Shown: in pieces, positions 8,565 through 16,591 of the stretch | How the letters are laid out: the number at the start of each line of letters is the position of its first letter | Numbering within the stretch: position 1 is the first letter of the stretch | NCBI RefSeq assembly: GCF_003437535.1 | Contig: NZ_QSQT01000033.1 | Location: 1-34,822 of the forward strand | Direction of reading: 5' to 3' | Origin: Phocaeicola plebeius | GTDB lineage: Bacteria > Bacteroidota > Bacteroidia > Bacteroidales > Bacteroidaceae | DNA length: 34,822 bases | Translations under genes and position numbers: made by a program | The notes under the pieces: model-generated | Seen by the model: the letters and a program-made list of their open reading frames with translations, nothing else | Database searches by the model: none | Told to the model about the DNA's origin: nothing

Positions 8565-8592
8565 TACAACAAGTAACTGTCAAAAGACAGGA

Positions 8593-9195
8593 TTAATTCA
8601 AGCCAAAAAGTACTGCCAGACCTTTATCTACGCCTGAGAAGCCCATGAATGCCATAGCCAGCAAACCTGCTGTAACCAATGCAATACTCATTCCTCTCAT
8701 ACCTTTCGGAATGTTTACCAGGCTCAACTGCTCGCGAATACCGGCAAACACAATCAACGCCAAAGCAAAGCCTAATGCAGTAGAGAAGGCATATACTACT
8801 CCAGTCAGCAAATCATAGTCCTTCTGGATTACCAGGATAGTCACACCCAGGATACAGCAGTTAGTTGTAATCAAAGGCAGGAACACTCCCAGTGCCTGAT
8901 ACAAAGAAGGAGAAACCTTTTTCAAGATAATTTCTACCATCTGAACCAATGCGGCAATGACAAGGATAAAGGCTATAGTCTGCAAATATCCCAATCCGAA
9001 AGCGTCCAATACAAACTTCTGAATGACATAGGTCACGATGGTGGCCAGCGTCAACACGAAAGCTACCGCTGCTCCCATACCCATGGCAGTTTCCACTTTC
9101 TTGGAAACTCCCAAGAACGGACAGATACCCAAGAATTGCGACAACACTACGTTGTTCACAAAGATTGCGGTGATAAATATCAATATATATTCCAT
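8593..9195 (-). CDS. rnfA: Rnf complex membrane subunit RnfA
   Basis: RnfA is a 200-residue inner-membrane protein with about six transmembrane helices. It is a core subunit of the Rnf complex, which couples electron flow between ferredoxin and NAD to sodium or proton transport. Recognisable blocks are 'VLSQFLGICPFLGVSK' near the N-terminus and 'LPLITTNCCILGV' in the middle, each with the conserved Cys proposed to hold an Fe cluster between RnfA and RnfE. It is the last gene of the operon, 19 bp after rnfE and followed directly by the terminator. The related NqrE is the only real alternative, but the RnfB and RnfC neighbours settle it as Rnf. Confidence 0.96.
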   Translation of the reverse strand: MEYILIFITAIFVNNVVLSQFLGICPFLGVSKKVETAMGMGAAVAFVLTLATIVTYVIQKFVLDAFGLGYLQTIAFILVIAALVQMVEIILKKVSPSLYQALGVFLPLITTNCCILGVTILVIQKDYDLLTGVVYAFSTALGFALALIVFAGIREQLSLVNIPKGMRGMSIALVTAGLLAMAFMGFSGVDKGLAVLFGLN

Positions 9196-9214
9196 ATCTT
9201 TCTATTTTTAAGGG

Positions 9215-9799
9215 TTATGCTTTTTTCAAGCGGTTTACAATCGCAATAAGGTATCCCAATACGATGAAAGCACCTGGAGCCAATACGAAAATCAGCATTC
9301 CGTAATCTTCCGGCATAATGGCAATGTTAAACAATTTGCCAGTTCCCAGGAATTCACGTACACCACCCAGCAAAGTCAAGGCAATGGTAAATCCAAGTCC
9401 CATACCCAAGCCGTCGAAGAAAGAAGACAAGGGGTTATTCTTAGCTGCAAATGCTTCAGCACGACCCAGCAAAATACAGTTTACCACAATCAACGGAATG
9501 AACAATCCCAATGTAGCGTACAATGCCGGTACGTATGCCTGCATCACCATCTGAAGCAAAGTTACGAACGAAGCAATCACTACCACAAAAATAGGAATAC
9601 GTACCATGTCGGGCACCAGATTCTTAATCAGAGAGATTACCACGTTTGAACAAATCAGTACAAACATAGTAGCCAGTCCCATACCCATACCGTTGATGGC
9701 AGAAGAAGTTGTACCCAGGGTCGGACACATACCTAAAAGGAGTACAAACGTAGGATTTTCTTTTACAATCCCATTCATTAACACTTTAAAATTATTCAT
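9215..9799 (-). CDS. rnfE: Rnf complex membrane subunit RnfE
   Basis: RnfE is a 194-residue integral membrane protein, paralogous to RnfA and inserted in opposite topology beside it. 'VLLLGMCPTLGTTSSAINGMGMG' and 'FIPLIVVNCILLGRAEAFA' are family signatures, including the conserved Cys residues, and about six hydrophobic segments are visible. It starts 12 bp after rnfG and has a good GGAGG ribosome-binding site. It works in the same ion-pumping ferredoxin:NAD oxidoreductase as its neighbours. Confidence 0.96.
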   Translation of the reverse strand: MNNFKVLMNGIVKENPTFVLLLGMCPTLGTTSSAINGMGMGLATMFVLICSNVVISLIKNLVPDMVRIPIFVVVIASFVTLLQMVMQAYVPALYATLGLFIPLIVVNCILLGRAEAFAAKNNPLSSFFDGLGMGLGFTIALTLLGGVREFLGTGKLFNIAIMPEDYGMLIFVLAPGAFIVLGYLIAIVNRLKKA

Positions 9800-9811
9800 A
9801 GCCTGTCCTCC

Positions 9812-10468
9812 TTATTTAACGGGTTCTACATTCGTTGTATCACTCACAGCTTCTTCGGCCGGTTTTTCCTGCTGAGTAGCTCCGCTGGCTCCATCTACAT
9901 GCTGATTCTTATAGGCTGCATACGCATTGTTTACAGCCAGCAAGAAAGCACGCGATGTAATGGTTGAAGCCGTAATGGCATCAATCTCTCCGCCATCCTT
10001 GCTCACCGTTAAAGGAGCTTCGCCCGGATTTTTTCCGGTAATATCACCTTTGGCACCTTTCTTGAACCAATCGGCAGCCTTCGAACCCAGTCCCGGAGTT
10101 TCTGCATGGCTCAAAAGAGAATAATCGATAATCTTACCTTCATTGTCAAAACCGACCAATACGGTCAGCGCTCCACCAAAACCATTGGCAGCCGATTCTA
10201 CTGCAGCTCCGATAGGCTGTCCGTTTTTAGTCGCCTTGTAAATCTTATAAGTGGCACCATTGACTTCTACGATTTCAGGAGCATCAGCCGGATTGTTATC
10301 AAAACCGGGAACTACCACTGCAATGGCATCACTCAAAGTCTTGGCATTCGCCTGAGCAATAGGTTCTGCAGTTACGTCGTTCACCCAGCCCAGCAAACCT
10401 CCGGCCACTACGGAAAATCCGGTCAGTGCCAGAGCCATATTCTTTAAAGATGATTCTAGTTTTTTCAT
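9812..10468 (-). CDS. rnfG: Rnf complex FMN-binding subunit RnfG
   Basis: RnfG carries a covalently bound FMN on the outer face of the inner membrane. The 218-residue protein has one N-terminal transmembrane helix (about residues 10-30), an FMN-binding domain, and 'ITASTITS' at 165-172. Thr169 is the likely flavin attachment site, corresponding to SGATxTS in other members. The C-terminal tail, rich in Gln, Glu, Ala and Thr, is low complexity. An open frame continues upstream to 10504, but the ATG at 10468 is chosen because it overlaps the rnfD stop as ATGA and follows a GGAGG ribosome-binding site. That marks translational coupling to rnfD. Confidence 0.95.
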   Translation of the reverse strand: MKKLESSLKNMALALTGFSVVAGGLLGWVNDVTAEPIAQANAKTLSDAIAVVVPGFDNNPADAPEIVEVNGATYKIYKATKNGQPIGAAVESAANGFGGALTVLVGFDNEGKIIDYSLLSHAETPGLGSKAADWFKKGAKGDITGKNPGEAPLTVSKDGGEIDAITASTITSRAFLLAVNNAYAAYKNQHVDGASGATQQEKPAEEAVSDTTNVEPVK

Positions 10469-11454
10469 TTCTTCACTACCTCCCCGAAACGTTTTGGTTT
10501 GCAATATGTATTAATCAACGGAGTGAATGCGTTCATGATGAAAATAGCGAACGACATACCTTCCGGATAGGCACCGAAAGTACGGATTACTACTGTCAGG
10601 AAACCGATAGCCACACCATAAATCAACATTCCTTTGTGAGTCATAGGTGAAGTCACATAATCTGTGGCCATGAAAATCGCACCCAACATCAAACCTCCGG
10701 TAAACAGATGGGCCAACGGAGAAGCATATACTGTAGGATTAGCCAAATGCATCAGACCTGAGAATACGAATACGGTTGCCAGAATGGAAACCGGAATATG
10801 CCAGGAGATAATCTTTTTCCACAACATATACACAAGTCCTAACAACAATGCCAAGGCACTTACCTCACCGATACATCCTGGATTGTTACCCAAGAACAAA
10901 GACATGGTATCGGGCAACTGGCTCAACGCATTGGCATCGCCATGTACCGCCATCTTCATCAAAGCCAACGGAGTAGCAGTAGTTTCCGCATCCGTATAAC
11001 TGGTCAACTGACCTACTACCGGCCACGAAGTCATCTGCACAGGGAAAGAAATCAGCAGGAAGATACGTCCCACCAAAGCCGGGTTGAACGGGTTACATCC
11101 CAATCCGCCGAAAGTCATCTTTCCGATACCGATAGCCACCAGCGCACCGATAATAATAATCCACAACGGCAGGTTAGAAGGCAGGTTAAATGCCAGCAAC
11201 ACACCTGTCAGGGCAGCCGAACCGTCCATGATAGTAGTACGTTCGCGCTTCAATATGAATTTGGTGATAGCCCATTCGAAGAACAAGCATGCAATGACAG
11301 AAGTCAGTGTCACCACCACTGCTCCCAGACCAAACATGTAAAAAGATACAAGCAAGGCCGGTATCAGCGCAATCAATACGCCGTACATGTTTTTCTGTAC
11401 ACTGTCGCCACCATGTACATGCGGCGATAAGGATACTATTAATTTGTTTGCCAT
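10465..11454 (-). CDS. rnfD: Rnf complex membrane subunit RnfD
   Basis: RnfD is a 329-residue polytopic inner-membrane subunit related to NqrB, with a covalent FMN and a proposed role in the ion pathway. Multiple hydrophobic segments run through it. 'FGGLGCNPFNPALVGRIFLL' is a strong family block, and 'TTATPLALMK' corresponds to the flavin-attachment SGATPL site, with Thr preceding Pro. 'ATDYVTSPMTHKG' near residue 265 is another conserved block. It lies between rnfC and rnfG, overlapping rnfG by 4 bp. Length is a little short of proteobacterial RnfD but usual for Bacteroidota. Confidence 0.95.
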   Translation of the reverse strand: MANKLIVSLSPHVHGGDSVQKNMYGVLIALIPALLVSFYMFGLGAVVVTLTSVIACLFFEWAITKFILKRERTTIMDGSAALTGVLLAFNLPSNLPLWIIIIGALVAIGIGKMTFGGLGCNPFNPALVGRIFLLISFPVQMTSWPVVGQLTSYTDAETTATPLALMKMAVHGDANALSQLPDTMSLFLGNNPGCIGEVSALALLLGLVYMLWKKIISWHIPVSILATVFVFSGLMHLANPTVYASPLAHLFTGGLMLGAIFMATDYVTSPMTHKGMLIYGVAIGFLTVVIRTFGAYPEGMSFAIFIMNAFTPLINTYCKPKRFGEVVKK

Positions 11455-11466
11455 AAGATTCTCAAA

Positions 11467-12804
11467 TTATTTTTTTGCATTACGTGCACGGATGATACCG
11501 CCCACCTTACCTTTACCTAAACGGATGTAATCCAACATCGGACGATGAGAAGGACATGTAAACTGGCATGAACCGCATTCGATGCACGACATAATCATTT
11601 CGTGTTCCACACGTTCCCAGTCGCCATGAGCCGAACAAGTAGCCAGCAAGTAAGGTTCCAGTCCCATCGGACAAACGCTTACACACTTCGCACAACGGAT
11701 ACATGGCTGAGGTTCTGCACGACGTGCTTCCTTATCGTTCATAATCAGCACACCAGAGCTACCTTTACAGATAGGTACTTCGGTATTTACCAAAGCCTTA
11801 CCCATCATCGGACCACCACCGATTACTTTTCCGGTATCTTCCGGCAGACCTCCGGCAGCTTCAATCAGCTGGCTCATCGGAGTTCCCATACGAGTCAGGA
11901 AGTTAGAAGGGTTCTTCAATGACTTACCGGTTACCGTTACCACACGTTCAAACAAAGGCTTGTTTTTCTGTACAGCTTCGTATACTGCATACGCAGTACC
12001 TACATTCTGTACCACTGCACCTACATTAATAGGAATAGCAGGAGGAGCCGGTACCTGACGACCGATAACAGCGTCAATCAACTGTTTTTCACCTCCCTGA
12101 GGATATTTCACTTTCAAAGGTACAATTTCAATACCTGGGTAAGCGGCCGCCTTTTCTGTCATTAACTTGATGGCATCCGGTTTATTGTTCTCAATACCGA
12201 TATAGGCTTTGTTTACCTTTGCTCCCTTCATCAGAATCTGTACACCAACCAGAATTTCATCTGCTTTTTCCAGCATCAGACGATGGTCGGCAGTCAGATA
12301 AGGTTCACATTCTACGGCATTGATGATGACACATTCTGCCTTGCATCCAGGAGGAGGAGTCAGTTTTACATGAGTAGGGAAACAAGCACCACCCATACCT
12401 ACGATACCGGCATTCTTGATTTTTGCGACAATTTCTTCCGGAGTCAGGTTACATTCCTTTACCAGATCCTTGCTACGGTCGATTGTTTCTTCCCATTCAT
12501 CACCTTCTACATCAATGAAAATTGCAGGCTTGCGATAGCCGCTTGCATCAATCACGCTGTCTACCTTGTTTACCTTTCCAGACACGGAAGAGAAGATAGC
12601 TGCCGATACAAAGCCTCCCGCTTCGGCAATCTTGGTACCAACCTTTACCACATCACCTTTCTTTACAATGGCAGTGGCAGGCGCACCAATATGCTGAGAC
12701 AACGGGAACACCGCCTGCTTGGGAAGTGCAAGCGTTTCAATAGCTTTCCCGGCTGACAATTTATTTTCTGCTGGATGAACTCCACCAATTCTAAACGTCT
12801 TCAC
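11467..12804 (-). CDS. rnfC: Rnf complex NADH/ferredoxin-linked subunit RnfC
   Basis: RnfC is a peripheral cytoplasmic subunit of 445 residues that handles NAD(H) and passes electrons to RnfB. Residues 1-110 form the RnfC N-terminal barrel. Residues 130-270 resemble NuoF with the nucleotide-binding 'GIVGMGGACFPTHVK'. A SLBB-like part follows. The C-terminus has two CxxCxxCxxxCP clusters (Cys368/371/374/378 and 407/410/413/417), each binding 4Fe-4S. It lacks the long Ala/Lys-rich tail found in gammaproteobacterial RnfC. It sits between rnfB and rnfD with 12 bp to rnfD. Confidence 0.97.
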   Translation of the reverse strand: MKTFRIGGVHPAENKLSAGKAIETLALPKQAVFPLSQHIGAPATAIVKKGDVVKVGTKIAEAGGFVSAAIFSSVSGKVNKVDSVIDASGYRKPAIFIDVEGDEWEETIDRSKDLVKECNLTPEEIVAKIKNAGIVGMGGACFPTHVKLTPPPGCKAECVIINAVECEPYLTADHRLMLEKADEILVGVQILMKGAKVNKAYIGIENNKPDAIKLMTEKAAAYPGIEIVPLKVKYPQGGEKQLIDAVIGRQVPAPPAIPINVGAVVQNVGTAYAVYEAVQKNKPLFERVVTVTGKSLKNPSNFLTRMGTPMSQLIEAAGGLPEDTGKVIGGGPMMGKALVNTEVPICKGSSGVLIMNDKEARRAEPQPCIRCAKCVSVCPMGLEPYLLATCSAHGDWERVEHEMIMSCIECGSCQFTCPSHRPMLDYIRLGKGKVGGIIRARNAKK

Positions 12805-12837
12805 TTTTATGTTATTTAGTATTATACAATTATAAGA

Positions 12838-13806
12838 TTAAGCCTCTGTATTCTTTGGAGCTTCGGCAGCCGGAGTAGAAGCCGTATTCACCGTTTCATT
12901 CTTTACAGCTACTGGCTTTGCTGCACTAGCTATAGCAGCCTGTCCTACAGCCTGTTTTTCTGCTGCCGGAGCATCTGCCTTCGGTTTACGAGGAGGGAAG
13001 TTCACTGCTACAATAGCCTGCTGCGGACATTCCATCTCACACTTACGGCATGACTTACATTTAGCCGGGTCGATATAGGCCAGGTTGTTTTCCAATGTAA
13101 TAGCTTCAAACGGACATACCTTCACACACTTGCCGCAACCGATACAAGCTGCTGCACATGCCTTACGGGCTACAGCACCTTTATCCTTATTGACACACTG
13201 TACGTACACTCTACGGTTGTTCTTGCCTTTCGGGCGAATTTCAATGATGTTACGCGGACAAGCCTTGCTACAAGCGCCGCAAGCCGTACATTTTGATTCG
13301 TCTACTTCAGGAAGTCCTGTTTCCGGATTCATGTGAATGGCATCAAACTGACAAGCCGATACGCAGTCACCACATCCCAGACAGCCAAAGGTACAACCGG
13401 TTTCACCACCGAAAGTAGAATTGGCTACCACACAAGAACGCACCCCGTCGTACTGAGTCAGCTTCGGACGGTTGGCACATGTTCCGTTACATCTCACTAC
13501 CGCAACCTTCGGTTCTGAAGCAGCTGCTTCCAGTCCCAAAATACTTGCGACCTTCTCCATTGTAGGCTGACCGCCTACCGGACACATTTTTCCCTCCAGA
13601 GAACCAGCTTTTACACAAGCAGCTGCAAAACCGGAACATCCCGGGAAACCACATCCACCGCAATTGGCCTGAGGAAGCACTTCTGCCACCTGAGCAATTC
13701 GGGGATCTTCATACACAGCAAATTTCTTAGAAGCCACGTACAAGATAACAGCTGAAATCAAGCCAATGGCACCCAGTGAAATCACTGCAACCAAAATTAA
13801 ACTCAT
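12838..13806 (-). CDS. rnfB: Rnf complex ferredoxin subunit RnfB
   Basis: RnfB is a multi-cluster ferredoxin anchored to the inner membrane and the likely contact point for soluble ferredoxin. The 322-residue protein has an N-terminal transmembrane helix (residues 3-25) and then the Fe-S domain with Cys49, 52, 57 and 75. Further CxxCxxCxxxC motifs follow, including 'CGDCVSACQ', 'CTACGACSKACP', 'CIGCGKCVKVCP' and 'CKSCRKCEMECP'. That is more clusters than the short proteobacterial RnfB and is usual for Bacteroidota and Clostridia. The last 50 residues are an Ala/Lys/Pro-rich tail of no evident function. It follows the RseC-family gene by 17 bp. Confidence 0.96.
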   Translation of the reverse strand: MSLILVAVISLGAIGLISAVILYVASKKFAVYEDPRIAQVAEVLPQANCGGCGFPGCSGFAAACVKAGSLEGKMCPVGGQPTMEKVASILGLEAAASEPKVAVVRCNGTCANRPKLTQYDGVRSCVVANSTFGGETGCTFGCLGCGDCVSACQFDAIHMNPETGLPEVDESKCTACGACSKACPRNIIEIRPKGKNNRRVYVQCVNKDKGAVARKACAAACIGCGKCVKVCPFEAITLENNLAYIDPAKCKSCRKCEMECPQQAIVAVNFPPRKPKADAPAAEKQAVGQAAIASAAKPVAVKNETVNTASTPAAEAPKNTEA

Positions 13807-13823
13807 AATATAAAGTTAGTTTA

Positions 13824-14249
13824 TTAATTATTAATTGATTCCAAAACAAACACAAAAGTACGTCTGAATTTCTCCCGGCAAAAGAAAAGTATCAGATAAT
13901 AAGGTATAAGCATACACAAAGATGCGATGGAAGAAACGACCTCATCCCCTCCCGTAAAATACATAGCGACAAAAAGAGAAACGAGCAACACCACAAAAGG
14001 GAAAACAAAAGCCCACATTACAGCTCTCATTCCCAGGGATGTCGCTCCGCTTATCATGACCTGGCTCCCTACCTGACAGGCGAGACCAGACTTATTGTAT
14101 ACATCTATCAGTTTCTCCTTCGATTCAGCCGCACTGCAATGCCCTTTTATGCTGCAGGCAGAACAAGCTGACGTCTGTACAATCCTCACCTTCAAGTAAG
14201 AACCGTTAATGCTTTCCACAATACCTAGATGTTTTATTTTATCAGTCAT
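13824..14249 (-). CDS. rseC: RseC/MucC-family membrane protein at head of rnf operon
   Basis: This 141-residue protein belongs to the SoxR-reducing RseC/MucC family, which often precedes rnf genes and is thought to assist electron transfer or complex function. It has a Cys-rich N-terminal segment with Cys29, Cys32 and Cys38 ('CSACSIKGHC'), then two transmembrane helices at about residues 70-115. The start at 14249 (MTDKIK) is preferred over an in-frame Met 33 bp upstream, because the upstream Met overlaps the -7 promoter box. It is the first gene of the rnf operon. Its exact role in Bacteroidota is not established. Confidence 0.9.
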   Translation of the reverse strand: MTDKIKHLGIVESINGSYLKVRIVQTSACSACSIKGHCSAAESKEKLIDVYNKSGLACQVGSQVMISGATSLGMRAVMWAFVFPFVVLLVSLFVAMYFTGGDEVVSSIASLCMLIPYYLILFFCREKFRRTFVFVLESINN

Positions 14250-14279
14250 TTTTGCAAACCACACTTTACAAATGTGTGG

Positions 14280-14287
14280 CAAATGTA
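14280..14287 (-). promoter_or_regulatory. -7 box of the rseC-rnf operon promoter
   Basis: The minus strand reads TACATTTG, matching TAnnTTTG, about 31 bp before the chosen rseC start. The upstream -33 region is AT-rich without a clear TTG. No terminator is evident between ilvA and this box, so some read-through from ilvA is possible. Confidence 0.6.
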
Positions 14288-14391
14288 CGATAAATATTGT
14301 ATTGTTGGTAACGTTAACGAGGAAAATCTGCTTAAAAAAATTAAATTCGTCAGGACAAGTTCAGAAATCCGACAAATTACAGCTCTCCTAC

Positions 14392-15588
14392 TTAATTTAC
14401 GATGGTGTATCCTGCCTCCAGCAGTGCATTTCGAATAAGTGAAATGTGCTCCGCATTACGTGTTTCCATCACCAGTCTCAGGAAACAGGCTGTCACATTA
14501 CTATTATTATTGTTACGTTCGTGAAGTACTGAAATGATATTTCCTCCCAGACGAGCCACAATAGTAGCTACTCCCATCAGTTCTCCGGGTTTATCATGTA
14601 AATCAAGCGTTACAGTATAAGAGCGGCCAGACATATCCAATCCACGTCCAATCACACGGCTCAGGATAGTTACATCAATATTTCCTCCGGATACCACGCA
14701 AATTGTTTTCTTCCCTGCCACCGGAACCTTATTGAACATAGCAGCTGCCACAGCAACTGCCCCCGCCCCTTCAGCAATAAGTTTCTGCTGCTCCATCAAT
14801 GCTAAAATAGCGGCACAGATTTCATCTTCTGTCACAGTCACAATACCATCCACATACTTGCTACACAAATCAAAAGTATGTTCTCCTGGTTCCTTTACTG
14901 CAATACCATCTGCGATTGTTGACACTGAAGAAAGGCATTCGCGACGTTCATGTTCAATAGAGCGCAACATACTCGGAGCACCTTGAGCCTGTACACCATA
15001 TACCTTTACATCAGGTTTTAAAGATTTCAGCGCGTAAGCTACACCAGATATAAGTCCTCCTCCCCCAATGGGCACAATCACTACTTCCACATCCGGAAGT
15101 TGATTCAACAATTCCAGTCCGATTGTTCCCTGTCCGGCAATGACATGTTCATCATCAAAAGGATGAATGAAAGTATATCCTCTTTCCTCCTTAAGCTGCA
15201 AAGCCTTCTGGTAAGCATCATCATAAACACCTGGAACCAGACATACCTCAGCTCCGTAACGCTTGGTTGCCTCTACTTTCGAAATAGGAGCACCTTCCGG
15301 AAGACAAATCAACGATTTTATGCCATGCTTCGTAGCACCAAGTGCAACACCCTGCGCATGATTTCCCGCTGAACAAGCAATCACTCCACGAGCCTTTTCT
15401 TCCTCTGTCAAGCAAGAAATCTTGTAACATGCACCACGCAACTTAAACGAACCTGTATATTGCAGGTTTTCCGGTTTCAAATATACCTGACTCTCATTAT
15501 TTATTTGGGGAGCATATATCAAATCCGTTCTTCTTATCACATTTTTCAGAGCAAACGATGCCCGATAAATACAATCCAATGTTAACAT
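14392..15588 (-). CDS. ilvA: Threonine ammonia-lyase (threonine dehydratase)
   Basis: This PLP enzyme deaminates threonine to 2-oxobutyrate, the first step of isoleucine synthesis. Lys49 in 'YTGSFKLRGA' forms the Schiff base. 'CSAGNHAQG' (72-80) and the Gly loop 'IVPIGGGGL' (171-179) bind the phosphate of PLP. The last 75 residues form a single ACT-type domain beginning 'YTVTLDLHDKPGELMGV'. At 398 residues it is the short form, unlike the roughly 515-residue E. coli IlvA, and resembles enzymes found across Bacteroidota and Firmicutes. A catabolic role cannot be excluded. No ilv neighbours are present and it appears to be transcribed alone. Confidence 0.93.
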   Translation of the reverse strand: MLTLDCIYRASFALKNVIRRTDLIYAPQINNESQVYLKPENLQYTGSFKLRGACYKISCLTEEEKARGVIACSAGNHAQGVALGATKHGIKSLICLPEGAPISKVEATKRYGAEVCLVPGVYDDAYQKALQLKEERGYTFIHPFDDEHVIAGQGTIGLELLNQLPDVEVVIVPIGGGGLISGVAYALKSLKPDVKVYGVQAQGAPSMLRSIEHERRECLSSVSTIADGIAVKEPGEHTFDLCSKYVDGIVTVTEDEICAAILALMEQQKLIAEGAGAVAVAAAMFNKVPVAGKKTICVVSGGNIDVTILSRVIGRGLDMSGRSYTVTLDLHDKPGELMGVATIVARLGGNIISVLHERNNNNSNVTACFLRLVMETRNAEHISLIRNALLEAGYTIVN

Positions 15589-15617
15589 AAAGATAGCTTT
15601 TAATTATTTTTTCCGCG

Positions 15618-15625
15618 CAAAAGTA
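15618..15625 (-). promoter_or_regulatory. -7 box of the ilvA promoter
   Basis: The minus strand reads TACTTTTG, fitting TAnnTTTG, 29 bp before the ilvA start. No clear -33 element and no leader-peptide attenuator were seen. Confidence 0.55.
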
Positions 15626-15659
15626 CAAAAAAAGTCGAAATTCAGAAGAAACAAATAAG

Positions 15660-15699
15660 AAAAGGCACCCAAATACAAATCTTGCATGGATGCCTTTTT
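15660..15699 (-). terminator. Terminator of the sigma-factor gene
   Basis: AAAAGGCACCC (15660-15670) pairs with GGATGCCTTTT (15688-15698) with one mismatch. On the minus strand the stem is followed by TTTTCTTATTT. It lies just past the sigma-factor stop and upstream of the ilvA promoter. Confidence 0.75.
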
Positions 15700-15700
15700 C

Positions 15701-16303
15701 TTATAAATCTTCATCTAGAAAAGTAAAATCAATTCCTCTTTCTTTTAACAAATCGCGAATTTTAGCTATGATTTTTTTATAAAGCTTGAAACAAGTCGAT
15801 TTACTTATACCTCTCTTTTCGCCCGCTTCTCTAAAACTTAAACCTTTAAAGAATAGGTCTATAATCAATTCTCTCTCAAACAAAGAAAGCTCGAAAAGTA
15901 TTATTTCCCGTATTATCAGATAAACACGCTCAAACTTCAACAAAAGCTTAATTTTTAATGAAGGATATCCTGCCGTATGAGCCACCACAGCCTCATTATC
16001 AAGTGCAACCATAGTGGGAGCATTTTTCTTTCTGCGATAATAATCATTTACCATATTAATTGTTATCGTCATTGCCCATTGAAAAAAACGTACTCTTTCA
16101 TGGTACGACTTATCCAATCCTTCTACCACTTTCAACAATACTTCCTGACGTAAATTGTAGACATCTTCCTGATTACGAACGTGTATTTTAATATACGTTT
16201 CCACCATCAATGAACATCTGTAAAAAAGAATTTGTTCTTCCTTATCAGTTTTATCATAAAGATGACGAAACCTCACTTTGTTACTGGGGTAAAGTTTTTC
16301 CAT
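15701..16303 (-). CDS. Sigma-70 family (ECF-like) RNA polymerase sigma factor
   Basis: This 200-residue protein has the two-domain layout of ECF sigma factors. A region-2 segment ('FFQWAMTITINMVNDYYRRKKN', residues about 74-95) would bind the -10 element and core polymerase. A C-terminal region-4 helix-turn-helix ('GLSFREAGEKRGISKSTCFK', about 154-173) would bind the -35. The linker is longer and more hydrophobic than usual. No anti-sigma factor, FecR-like or sensor gene is adjacent, so it is an orphan in this window and its targets are unknown. It has its own promoter candidate and terminator. Region 2 is divergent, so the subfamily is not clear. Confidence 0.88.
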   Translation of the reverse strand: MEKLYPSNKVRFRHLYDKTDKEEQILFYRCSLMVETYIKIHVRNQEDVYNLRQEVLLKVVEGLDKSYHERVRFFQWAMTITINMVNDYYRRKKNAPTMVALDNEAVVAHTAGYPSLKIKLLLKFERVYLIIREIILFELSLFERELIIDLFFKGLSFREAGEKRGISKSTCFKLYKKIIAKIRDLLKERGIDFTFLDEDL

Positions 16304-16453
16304 ATTTAAAATGTTTTTAAGTCCTACCTAACCAAAATTACATTAAAAGAAAAGCAGGATGGTTAATAAAAAATTTTATCACTAAATAAAACCACCATAT
16401 ACCAAAAGAGTCCACCTACTTTTAAAATATCTAGCAAAGCCTTATTCATGTGA

Positions 16454-16489
16454 CAAATATATATATTCTACATAGAATAAACAACAAAT
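16454..16489 (-). promoter_or_regulatory. Candidate promoter of the sigma-factor gene
   Basis: On the minus strand TTTGTTG (16489-16483) is followed after 21 bp by TATATTTG (16461-16454), fitting the Bacteroides -33/-7 pattern. The implied leader of about 140 nt (16304-16450) is AT-rich and shows no gene. Confidence 0.5.
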
Positions 16490-16532
16490 TCGCAATTTAT
16501 TTTTACAATACATTACAATTTGATAAAAATAA

Positions 16533-16575
16533 AAGAGGCATCAAAAAGAGATTTTTTGTCTTTTTGACGCCTCTT
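16533..16575 (-). terminator. Terminator of lepA
   Basis: AAGAGGCATCAAAAAG (16533-16548) and CTTTTTGACGCCTCTT (16560-16575) form a 16-bp stem with one mismatch. On the minus strand it is followed by TTATTTTTATC. It lies 17 bp after the lepA stop. Confidence 0.87.
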
Positions 16576-16591
16576 ACAGAGATTCAAAAGC

